A DNA stretch of 64,000 nt from positions 1,116,001-1,180,000 of the forward strand of contig OZ287697.1 in assembly GCA_965649825.1 (NCBI GenBank), written 5' to 3'. The stretch is from Penicillus capitatus. Lineage: Eukaryota; Chlorophyta. Of this stretch, positions 12,598 to 23,681 are shown one piece after another; positions within the stretch are counted from its first letter, which is position 1, and every line of letters begins with the position of its first letter. The notes under the pieces are model-generated. The model ran no database searches, was not told the DNA's origin, and saw only the letters and a program-made list of their open reading frames with translations. Both the position numbers and the translations under genes were made by a program.

Positions 12598-13860
12598 ATG
12601 AACACCCGTTCTGGCGTCATTACTTGGAGCGGCGTCGCATCGTGTGGCGTCAGTGTCGTCCTCTATGTCGTCTCGCGCCACGCAGCAGGACGGCTCCATC
12701 ACCTTCAAAGCGCGACGTCGCTGCCAACCCTCGGAAGTAAGTGCGATTTCGCTGTCTCGTAAAAAATCTCATTCCTATGTCCTTCGCGTTCCTCTGTGTC
12801 TAGCGGTTCATGAGCTGTCGTCGGAAGTGCTGCCAATGATAGTGGCGGTGCGCGGTAAGGCCGGCGCACAGGAGCCAATCTGTTCAGAAATGACGTCAAC
12901 GGCCTCGGTCATTGCTGAAATCATGGAAGAGCTCAGTTCAAAAACGCAAAACGAAAGAGGCGAGTGGACTTCCGAATCGCAAGTGGTTCAGCAGCAGCGA
13001 TGGGAAGCTGCGTGGTTTTTGGTAGCACCCCCATCCACGTGGGCAACGATGACGTGACAGATGTGACCTCTAGACGGACTCGACGGCAACACGAGTCAAC
13101 GTTGCTGGATCCATCCACGCCCAACTGATTCGCGAAACATACAACATTGCCAAAGAATTTCGAGCGGGACAGAGAAGCATGTGCAATAGAATCATTGACC
13201 GGCTAACGTTTTCTGCCCTGTCTTATGGGATGGCCAGAATTGAGGGGGTGCTGTTTTTAGTGGTTATCAGCCATTGGGCGTCCGCAAGACGGAGCGCTGT
13301 TTGCCGGTCGGGACTCCATTGACGGTGGTTGGAGAATTGGACAGGATCACAGAGAAGGGTGAGTCGAAGTACGTGATTGGGCGACCGAATTCAGGAGCGC
13401 CTTTCTACATTACGGATCGATCCGTTGAGGACCTCAAGACGTCTATCAAACAAGTCGCCCGAAACTACGCCGTAGCTTCGCCTCAGCTTCATCATCTCAC
13501 TCATCTCATTCACTCTAGTGGCTGGCTGTTGGACTCGGCGCAGTTGGGCTGGCCTTGTTAGGGACGAGCACATGGAAACGTGTGAAATCGGCCATGCGAT
13601 ACCGTAAGATTCGCAATCAACTGAACGATGAACAGCAGCGTCAGGAATTCGCCTCGAGGCGTCGTCGTACGCCAAGCTCCTCCCCACGCGAAGAGCAAAG
13701 CGTTCGACAACCATCCTGTATTGTATGCTGGGATCGCCCTGCAGATGCTGCTTTCATTCCTTGTGGGCACAACTGTGTCTGCAGACGCTGTGGTATGGAG
13801 CTGAATCGCTGTCCAATTTGCAGACGACAGTGCGTCGTGTACAGAATCTATCCTCTGTGA
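12598..13860 (+). CDS. MUL1: MUL1/SP1-like membrane RING E3 ubiquitin ligase
   Basis: Five exons separated by introns 12737-12803 (67 nt), 13022-13073 (52), 13208-13260 (53) and 13472-13518 (47) encode about 347 aa. The order matches the MUL1/MAPL (animals) and SP1 (plants) family of mitochondrial or plastid outer-envelope ligases. An N-terminal TM helix (residues ~5-28) is followed by a BAM/GIDE domain with VRGKAG and the downstream ERCLPVGTPLTVVGELDRI. A second TM helix (WLAVGLGAVGLALLG) and a C-terminal C3HC4 RING follow, starting CIVCWDRPADAAFIPCGHN and ending with CPICRR. The second intron holds GATGTGAC near its 3-prime end. The start is the first ATG in frame, 120 bp from the divergent HU gene. 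Confidence 0.9.
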
Positions 13861-14959
13861 ATGAATTCCCTTGCTTTTCTGCCATGCCGTCGCCTCCCAC
13901 TGTCTTTTAATCAGTTCATTTCTTGTTTTTTATGATATTGTTGCAAATATCAGAACATTCAGTGAATCATCACCGTTCACGTGAGGGGCACTGGACATTT
14001 TTAGAAGATTTTTTCGAACCACCGCCTCTCACACAAACTCTGTCCGACGGAGATTGCTTAGTCTTGACTCGACTGTATCCATCTCGCAGCTGTCGAATCA
14101 ATCATACATAAGTCTCTATCTCTATTCCTGCCGACACAGCAATCATCTGTCTCAGCAATCCAGCATATGGGTATGATGTGGTTAGGGGGTCATCCAGATA
14201 TGTGGTATTGGGCGGAATGACAGACATGACGCACGGTCTGTGTACGTTATATACTGTCTCTTAAGTTCGTTGTTTATCTGTTCGATGACGGTGAGGGGAA
14301 GATGCTGGGAGGTGTCTTTTATTTTTTCTCTGTTCGTTCGTTCGTGCGTTAGTGTCCAGTCCAGTCCATAGCTCCTTTCTTATCGAGGATGAAAAAAGTG
14401 TTTGTTCTTCAACAGCCTAGGGCGTATTGATTTCCGCATTTCTTATTGATTCATCCCGCAAATATTCAATCGTTCCAAGCGCAACGGTCATTCCTCTGCC
14501 CTTGGCAAGCTTTACTGGCGTCATACTCAAAATGCTGCAATCTGGAGTGGTGTGACGTGACGTGAGGTGACGTGACGTAAAGGGAGAAAGAGAAACACTT
14601 TCCGTTCGGCTGGCCCTGCTTAAAGAAATTCCGAATCCAAACCACCGACCTTCTCAAACTGTCCTTTTTGCACTGCCCGCACTTTTCTAGTTCCTTGGGT
14701 TCTGTTTTGTTTGTTCGTTCGTTTGTTTCATTTGAGGCAAGTCTACCGGATTCAAGGATGGGGCTTCAAGCTGAAGGACAACAACGGCAATCGTTACCAT
14801 ACGGGATTGGATTCGTCGGCAATGTCAAGGGGCATCGCATTGATCGATAGCAGTCCGCGACGTCGCGATTACGAAAGCGGACAGAAATTCTGCGCGACAA
14901 CGCCATCATCGCCTAGAAGATGCTAATGATTGTTGCTGTTTGTTGTAAAGGCCGCCGCC
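13861..14959. other. Intergenic, possible unresolved exon
   Basis: Rich in T and in GTTCGTTCGTTT-type runs. One plus-strand frame (14711-14926) contains a moderately protein-like stretch (GWGFKLKDNNGNRYHTGLDS), but I find no upstream exon or domain, so I do not call a gene. A cluster of TGACGTGA repeats lies near 14551-14578. Confidence 0.4.
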
Positions 14960-16800
14960 TTAGGGTCCTAGAAGTTCATTTAATGCCGGAGTTCTATTCA
15001 GGACAGAAATGTAGTGCGTCAGCTTTAAACAATCGACCCACGCGTTCGCCGACTCCTCATCGTCGCTCAAAAAATACAGTCCCTGCAAAACAGCACCCCT
15101 AGATGCGGTCATTGGACTCGGGGTGATGTGACTTGTGGATGGGTGTGTGTCTGGATCCAGAAGGCTTCGCCCTCAGGGAGGGCCAGTTCCGTACAGCGAT
15201 CGACCGTGATGATGTCTCCGATAGGGATTTGATAGTGATCGGGTCCCGGTTCTTCCTTCTCTCGATTCTTCGGTGGAACGTACCCACGTCCTCGAAGGTA
15301 CTGCCGACCAATGCCCGAAACGAAACGCGTTCCGTCGAGAACGAACCATTGCCGTTCCCACAATTCCTTGACGTCGCCCAACGAACGAAACCTGACGGGA
15401 GGAACAGCGACACGTCTCCTGAACGATGATGACGATGATGCATCGATCGATTCTTACTGTGCGACGGTTAGATGGCCGACTTTGAGAAAGGGACGTGGAA
15501 GCACGTGCTTCACAATGGTGACGGAATTCCTGCAGCAGAAGGATGGAGTGATGGATGGAAAAGAGTGAGATGATGTGACTGATAGACAGTGCTTGTCGGC
15601 TGAAGCGCCGCCGCCAGACAGATGTACTGCGCGGCCGACTGCATCATAATATTCGCCGCTTCTTCAGCGTTTTTCTCTTGGCCCACCAATTTCTCAAGTG
15701 GGCGCAACAAACGACCTATCCGTCATAATTTCTCACTCTTTATGAAGAGGCATCTCACACATCATCACCTTCTTCGTCGGTGTACGGCAAGACATTCGGA
15801 TTCTTAAGAGATTCGCGAATCTGAGCTGCGTGGGTATAGTAAATCGTTCCCATGTTATAGCAGCCGTGATCGAAATCCAATTGAAATCGCACGGAGCGAC
15901 GGAACTTGTCGATCGCCTGCGTGGCCAACTGAATCTTCTTCCCGGGGTCTGCCTCATAATTACTGACCTCCTAAGTACAGATGATCATTCGACACGGCGG
16001 CTGGCATACGTGTGCGAGGACCTGGAGGACGAGTCCCCAGTTGTTCAGTCCACGTGGATTGTTGCTGCACTCTTTGAGGGACTGCGCGTATTTCTGCGAA
16101 GCCAGATGAAGGAAGTACCGTGCCTTGTATCCATTCTCTGCCTTCCATAGACTGGAGAGCTCGCTCAGAGCCACGCCCCAATTGTACAGAGCGGCATGAA
16201 ACTTCGGTCGTAGCTCTAATGCCTCCTCATACATCTCACTCGCCTGCTCCACCACACATCCTCTCGCCAAATAGCGAAGCCTGAGATTTGGCGCGTCACC
16301 AGAACGAGGAGTTCTTTGACATGGCTGATGGGAAAGGCACGGGTCTTCATTTCCAAATCGTAGCGCAGTTTGGCTGCCAGTTCTTGTAGCAGGAGGCCAT
16401 AATGGTACTTGTCATCGAAATGGGTCGGTCGGCGATGGGTCAGCGAGGAGAAACGCTGTATCGAGATGAGAAGGTCTCGCACGTGAGCATCTTCCTCCGT
16501 TTCGAGATTGAGGGATAGCAACGCCGCCGGTTTTGCAGGCTTGGGACCAAATGGTCGATCAGCATTCTAACAAGAGCACGCTGTCAAGCTAGATGGGGTG
16601 GAATCTGAGGCGAAGCTGACTTCGTTTGCCTGAGGGCTCTTGGTCGTGCCGAACAACGCTTGGGTCGCTTGGCCGAGTTCTGTCCCGCCGAGACATGGGA
16701 GAAATCCTGGAAGCTAATGCGAAGCTGTGATAGCACATCAGCACAAGGCAGAGCGTCTGTCTACTCGCTTTTCGATATCGTCTGCGACACTGCTGCTCAT
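14960..16800 (-). CDS. HLB1-like TPR protein with C-terminal PH-like domain
   Basis: A minus-strand multi-exon gene from an ATG at 16800 to a TAA at 14960. Secure introns are 15971-16021 (51 nt), one of 53 nt near 15694-15746, 15530-15579 (50) and 15083-15132 (50). The junctions at ~15415-15453, ~16265-16345 and 16560-16760 are less certain. TPR-like helices (KYHYGLLLQELAAK, PKFHAALYNWGVALSELS, DHGCYNMGTIYY, SAAQYICLAAAL) are followed by a PH-like end (LWERQWFVLDG, IITVDRCTELALPEG, LYFLSDDEESANAWVDCLKL). The same order occurs in the plant trans-Golgi protein HLB1, involved in actin-linked membrane traffic. Two introns begin with GTCACATCA. Confidence 0.75.
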
Positions 16801-17176
16801 AACGACGTGTCCTAGAATGCGATAATATGACAGGGATAGCTGTTGGCCCGTGACGCACCGGATGATGTGACAGCAGCGAAAGACGTCACCTATACGCGGA
16901 GATTGACGTCTACGATGCGCCCGCCGCACAAACAGATGATCATCATCTTCATTACATAGTAGGCAACCAGGCACTCGTTAATCGAAACAGACAAGAGAGA
17001 GCGAGGTTCACCGTGCGTGTTCATTGGCTTAGGTGTGTCGATTGATTACAGACAGTCGTAAAGGCGTTTCTAGAATCTCGCTGTCTTTATCCAAGAGACA
17101 GGTATGGAAAAGCGAAGCCGGAATTTGGAGCCGTCTTCGGTCCTGACGTCATGAGAAGAAATGCAGAGGAGGGTCT
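16801..17176. other. Short intergenic stretch
   Basis: Between the start of the HLB1-like gene and the 3-prime end of the first giant surface-protein gene. It contains one GATGTGAC octamer (about 16864) but no supported gene. Confidence 0.5.
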
Positions 17177-20100
17177 TCATCTTTCATCCCTCTTTCGTCT
17201 GCGAGACGCCTTGCTGATCTTTGCCCAGATATAGTCCACCAGATAGACCTTGAAGATATGCGGTGCCCTACGACTGTGATCATATGCGATGTCTCTCATT
17301 TCCAACACCACTTTCAGATAGTCGGCGGCATAGTGTAGAAACAGCAGAACCAAACAGAAAAACAGAACGAGATTGCACATCGTGAGGGCGATCGTGATCA
17401 GAACCTTTACGGTATGAGACACCCGATCGTCGTTGAAGAAGAGACTGGAGACGAACGTCAAGAGAGACACGAGGATCGAAATGCTCTCCAGCTCATTGAG
17501 TGCACGGAACTCGTCTCGGAACGGTCGGCAGATGGTCTGAAAGTAGAGAGAGATGACGAGGACGAAAACGGCGAGGACGCTTTGGAGATTGGCGCCCAGA
17601 GGATAGGAGAAAACGACGATCGCTGCGAGCAAGGCCTTTCGGAACATGATCGTCGATTCCCAGAAAACGAATCGCTTTCGGTAGGCACGGTACAGAAAAC
17701 CGAAGACATCGTAGACCATCGCGTCGGTATCGTCGTCCTTCACGTTCTTGATGATGGCATAGCCGACGGTCAGAGGAAAGCCAAAAGTGACGAGGACGAG
17801 CAGCGGCCAGCCCAAGAGACTGCTCAAGTAAGCGTGGGATCCTTGATAGCAGCGAACGCTTGTGTCGATCGCCCAGTACTCCGAAGTGAAATCGTGAACA
17901 GCATCGATCGAATCGTGCACGGTGAGGCAGGTCAGGGTGCTCAAGATCGTCTTCGTGAGGGAGATGTAGCTGACGTACAGGACGGCTACGGTGCTCAGAA
18001 GGATCCGCTTGATCAGATACCACCTGTCACGTCTGTGCTTGATCTTGACGAGGGACCAGAAGAGAACGAAGATGGCGATGACGACGACGGGGACGACGAT
18101 ATCGATCAGTGTGCTCAGAACGGACTTCGAAACCGATCCGCCTTCTGATAGACAGTCCACAGATCGGTTCACGGCTTCCGATGTGAGCCCGCTGACGAAT
18201 TCTGCGAAAACACTCGATCGTTGCGCGGCTAGATCGAGAGGGATCGATCGGTTTACCTGCGATTTCGAAGAGAGTGATCATCGTCATCGTCCATCTGACG
18301 TTGACGGACACGGCCACGGCTATCACCTGGAGGTAGTTCACCGTGATCTACGTCGAACAGGGAATCGGTTGTCGTGGAGATCGGGCACGTAAGTATACCT
18401 TGAACACTTCGGCGGCTTTCCATTTGGCGAGTTCCGCTTCCTTGACTGTTAGCTGCTGCTGATCGTGAGCAATCGATTCGCCCATTCGGACGGAGCATTC
18501 CGGAGGCGTCTGATCGATGGTCTCTCTTTCGATCGTTTCGCAAGCGATCTCTGTCGATGGATCGTTTGGCGGTTGTTGGTAGATCCCGTGACAGTATTGA
18601 GGACGCTGTCGTAACAGAGATATCAGATTGCTGCGCACGGTGAAGCTCGACAACGCCAGCAGCATGAAGAGAGACAGCAGCACCAGAACGACGTTGCCCG
18701 CTCCGACAAAACACTCCTGGCACACGAGACCGTAAGATTTTCCGTAACCGTCCTCGCACGACCCACACAGAGGACCCGTGTGCCCCTATCGTGCAGACAC
18801 ACGTCAGCAGATGGACGCAGAGCAGAGAGACAGACCTTTCGGCACTGGGCGTTGGTGTAGTCGGCGATGAAGTCTTCATCAAATCGGCACGTCTGGACGC
18901 CATCGGTGATTTCTTCAAGGTTCTGCTCACGCTCTGCAAAATCGCAGGCCCGACAGGTAAGGCATCTCTGCAAGTATGGAGAGCAGGGTGTCTGGTGCCA
19001 GTATCCTTGCTTCGGCTGGATGACACGCGAGGAGCAATCTCCGTTGTCCGGACATGGAAGGCACCTGTCGCCAGACGAGAAGCTGTATGTCGAGCTGCTG
19101 CATGCCTCGCAGACGGAGGCGTTCACTGCCGGCTCCTCTCCGATGGAGCATTCCCTGATCTCGACGGTGACGACGAAGTCCTCGAGGGCCGATTCGCTGA
19201 AGGAGACGACGATGTTGTAGCTGCCCGGCGGCTTGAACCCAGTGACCCCGGAGAAGTTCCCTGAGCCGTCGATGAGATAAAGATCCAATGTGCCAGAGAA
19301 GAAGCCGTCGTTAGACGCCATCGTGGCGACGACGGCGTCCTGTTCGATGCCTATCGCGGGACCGTGGCCAAGGGCGTCTCCGACGGCGACGACGACCGTC
19401 GGAATGGCGACTCCGCTCGGGTGGTCCTTCACCGTGTAGCTGTTCCCCTCGACGACGATCGATTCGTCGGTGTCTTCGACGTAGAGAGTCTTCACGGCCG
19501 TCCGCGCGTAGGACGACAGCGATGGACCGTAAGCTCCTGCCTCGTTCCCGCTCCACCCTGGACAGGAAGTGGCGTCGGGTCCGATCGGACGCATTCCGTC
19601 CAGCCGCTCCTCAGAGAAGAGGTCGTCGGGTCCTTCTTCCGTCGACGGCGCCGAGCACTCGACCCTGACGGCAGACAGGTCGTCAGCGAAGATCAGGCCT
19701 CCGGCTGTCTCGGCTCTGTTGTGCGTGAAGCCCGTCTCGGACAGCGCGACTCTCGTGCAGCTGGCGTTCTTCGACGAGCAGTCTACGACTCCGATGTTAC
19801 CGACGAAGTGCAGTCCACCTGTCGGGAACAGCATTCTATGCGCTGCATTGTTGGTTTGACAGAAATGTACGTACCTCCGTAGTCTGCGGAATTGCGGCTC
19901 ACTGTGCTGTTATAGAGCTGAAGGGCCAGAGGTTGTGTTCCGCTAGACTCGACGGAGATCGCTCCGCCCCTTCCCCTGGCCTCGTTGTCTTCGAACAGGC
20001 ACTCCGAACACGAAAACCTCGACGAACCCTTCTCCGACACCGCCCCGCCGTTTCGCCGCGACTCACAGTCCCCCATCCGAAGCTGTCGCGCCCGCACAAC

Positions 20101-23100
20101 GGACGAGTGGAGTGCCAAGCAGCCTCCTGCCCTCGCCTGTCCTTCAGACGCTTCGACGTTTGTCACGTTCAGCGAGCTGGATCCGCCGACGAAGATGCAT
20201 CCGCCGGATCCTCGGGCGCGTCCTCCGACGAAGCTTGAGTCTTCGACAGACGCCGACGCGTTATGCAGCCACATGCATCCTCCGTCGTAAGCTCTACTAC
20301 CGCTCGATCGGTAGTCGATCGCGTTCAGCCTGGAGCTCGATACGTGGACCGATCCTCCGCGCTCCGCGGCCGAGTTGTCGGTTAAGTTCACACCCTCCAG
20401 CCTTCCAGACGAGTCGGTCGCGAGAGACACGGCGCCGCCCTTTCTGGCGGTGTTGGCATCCAAGACGGAGCGGTTGATCCGAACGCTGCCGAATTGCTCT
20501 CCACAGACGGCGCCTCCATCCATCTCCGCCGCGTTTTGAGAGAACTCGCTGTCCGTTGCCACCAAGCTGGAGTTAGAAACGAAGACGGCCCCTCCGCTGC
20601 CAGTGGCGTTGCACGAGGCGACGACGGACGATTGGTCGATTAAAGCACTGGCCAAGGAAGTCAGATGCAAACCTCCGCCGTTCCCTGTCGCGCTTCCTCT
20701 TATCAGCCTCGTGTCGAACAGCCGAATGCGGCTTCCCCCTCGACAGTCGATGTGTCCGCCAGTGGTTGCGACGCCACTGTTGGCCCGCAAACGATCGAGG
20801 GTGACTGTCGAGTTCTGATCGATGAAGAGCGTCCCGCCAGCTTCTGATTGGCTCCCAGCGAACCGACATCGAGTAAGAGTTACGTCAGAGTCTGCGCTTA
20901 CGTGACAGCCGCCGCCTTCCGAGACAGCCATACTGTTGGAGAAGGTACAGTTCGCCACGGTGGCCTCCACATTGCTCTCGATTTTCATCGCCCCTCCGGC
21001 TGCAGTAGCAGAACAGTTCTCGAATCTGGTTGACGTAACGTTCAGTGTCCCAGAGTCGCGAGCCACGATGCAGCCGCCCTTCTCCGAAGTACCATTCGCG
21101 AGCGAGACATTCTGGACGCGCATCTCCGTGTTCTGCGAGTAGATCCCGCCGCCTTCCAACTCGGATTGGCAGTTTACGATGGGGGTATTCTGTACATTGA
21201 CGATGCTGGACTCGGCAACATAAATTCCACCACCTTGCTTTGCAGAACCGTCGACCAAGATCGAATCTTCGATGAGCACTTGGGCGCTAAGGATGTAGAA
21301 GAAGCCACCTGTGGTCGACGACGCCCGTTCCATCTGACACCTGGTGCAAGATAAGTTTCCATTCTGGACGTAAATATCTCCGGCATCGAGTACAGCTTCG
21401 TTATCAGCGAACGTGCAATCGACGACACTCGCCACCGAGCCGCCGAATGCAACGATGGAGGCACCATATTGAGCACGGTTTTGTTCGAAACTGGAGTTGG
21501 CCAGATTCATCGACGCGCCGGCTTCGATCTGAATGCAGCCGCCGCTCAGTCCGACACTGTTGCCGATGAACGTGAGATTCGCTCCGTCGAAACGCGAGTT
21601 GCTGATCACGGCACTGCCTCCCGAGACTGTGCTATTGTTAGACGTGAAAGTACAGTCTTCGATGGAGATGGAACTATTCTTCGAGACGGAAAGGCATCCT
21701 GCATTGCCAATACCGTTGTTCCTCTCGAAGACTGAAGTGCTCAGCGAGATGCTGGATGCGTGTGCGTTCAACACGGCGCTCGTGCCGCCGCTGTTATTCC
21801 GAAAGGAACATCCCTTCACGGTCGCCTCTGTTTCTTCCAGGAAGAGACCAGCGGTGGTTTCGACTTCTCTGGACATGTTCACCAGGTTGCCAGTGAGGAC
21901 GGTGTTCGTGAGGGACAGCGTTCCGTTCACGGTGTACAGGAGAGTGCCTTCGTTCTCGGTCGCGTTGATGCCATCTGCCGTCGTCTGCGCTCCGGACGGA
22001 GCCTGAAAGATGAAGGACGCGTCTTCGCGCCGATCGGCCAGTTTGTTGCTTCGGATCTCGATGTCTCGTAGTGTGTTGTTTAGAGAGAGGACGGCGCCGC
22101 CGATAGCTCCGTAAGTATTTCCGATCAATCTCACGTCGATCATTTCGAGCGATAAGCACGAGGGAGAGTGCACTCGAATCGCGGACGACGGGCCCAGTCG
22201 ATTGCTCCTCACATTCACGTGGTGGAACTGCACGGCGCCGATCGTGCGACTCGACGAGCATTCCTCGACTTCGATGATAGCACTGCCCTTCTGCCTAGCT
22301 GATGAATTGAAGAAGCAGTCTTCAAACACGAGATTCGCAAAGCGCACCGCATTCGCCCTGTAACACGTCTGCGTCCGCAGGCAATCAGAACGCAAGGAAC
22401 TCACCTGACGAGGAAGGCCCCCTCGTTGTCGCGAGGACACGTAAAAGAGAGCTTGCGCCGCGCCCGCGGAAAGACCCCGTCGTCCAGATCGGTGTCGTCG
22501 ACGATGGCGCTGATCGTCACAGGACGAGGAATGGTGATTCGATCAGGAGGGCGGATACCGACAGATGGGTCGATGAGAAGGATGTCGCCTGTCCGAGTGC
22601 AGTTGAAGACGATTTGCAGATCGCTTTCCAACTCTTCTACCGCCTCTGCATCGATAGACCAGATCCTGGTGCCTGGATCCAGCATCTGGTCGATCTGATC
22701 TTGATCGAGAATACACGCGTCGACTGATCACAATCAACACAACCGAATTGATGATCAGCGCCGCGTGGAGGACAGGTGGCACCTGAGTCGTCTGGACGAT
22801 CGGCGACGTCGGACTGTAACAGAACGCGCCCGGATTCGACAAACTGCGACAGCAAAAGCCAGTCAGCTTCGCGCAAACGTATCGGAGAATATAGGGAAAC
22901 GAGAGCTCTTACGTTGTCCGCTTTCCATGGCGACGAATGCGTCGCTGGTGTTCTTGTTCGGCAGGGTACAGAGAAAGGCGTCCCCTTCTTTGACGGCCAT
23001 CGCAGCACACGGGCAGAAATGGCCGCCGTCGGATCATGTGCGTCTGTAGGATGATTCTCCACAGCGTTTCTCACAAGCTTCCCATGCCTTTCCCGTACAT

Positions 23101-23176
23101 CGTCGATTGCCCTTACGTCGACATAGATACCAAGTGCGACGAACAGAAGGATAAAGAGGTGTCGTGTGACAGCCAT
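17177..23176 (-). CDS. Giant surface protein A: beta-helix adhesin with C-terminal multi-TM domain
   Basis: Eight exons joined across introns 22844-22912, 22724-22782, 22358-22404, 19819-19874, 18786-18835, 18348-18398 and 18202-18256 give about 1,870 aa. Exon 1 encodes a signal peptide (MAVTRHLFILLFVALGIYV). One giant exon (22357-19875) encodes about 830 residues of right-handed parallel beta-helix repeats, with units of the type GGAI-x-S-x-NSTF or CxFxxNxA and many Asn-glycosylation sites, as in pectin-lyase/Pmp-like adhesins. Then come an Ig-like segment, a Cys-rich region (GDRCLPCPDNGDC; GPLCGSCEDGYGK), and a C-terminal domain with seven or more hydrophobic helices. Exon sizes 61, 319 and 91 nt are identical to those of gene B. 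The reading frame of exon 1 is uncertain. Confidence 0.8.
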
Positions 23177-23681
23177 AAGGTTTTCGATTCGAATCGAACA
23201 AAGCCTCACGCTATTGCAGAGTGACAATCTCTATTCTTTATTCTCAGTCAGCGTTTCGTGTTAACTTCTGATATAGAAGAAACGCGGCAACCGCTCGCCG
23301 GATGTTCCCTCAGAACTGCTAAGAACGGGTAACTGCCACGAATCGAGAAGACATTGCGTACGACGCGAACACGATGAGCGACTTCGCGTGTGACGTCACG
23401 TATGAAGTGATTCTGAAATCGAGTACCGACTCGAACTTAATAGTCTGTTCAAACGATCGATTGCTGGATATACCATCTCATTCATCTGAAAACGGCATAT
23501 TGTGCCCAGCGCAAGACGATCGGTACTAGACAGCGACAATCAGCGATGTTCTTCGATCATTGCCTTACGAAAAACCGAAAACAGAATCCACAAACAGAGC
23601 ATCGTAAGCGGGAGATTCATTCGAGTATCTTCCTGATGATACATTCGACCTGATGAAAAAACGTCAGACAGCGCGTGCACC
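23177..23681. other. Spacer between tandem surface-protein genes
   Basis: Lies between the start of gene A and the stop of gene B (same strand). No coding potential or repeats are recognised; it presumably carries the gene A promoter and gene B 3-prime UTR. Confidence 0.5.

Noticed and set aside
14711-14926. 72-codon plus-strand frame with a protein-like centre
   Set aside because: No upstream exon in phase, no homology recognised, and it sits at the convergent end of the HLB1-like gene.
17414-18148. 244-codon plus-strand open frame rich in Asp/Glu
   Set aside because: Antisense to the conserved multi-TM exon of surface protein A; the equivalent antisense frame occurs opposite gene B (23799-24749). 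It is a by-product of codon use in the TM-coding strand.
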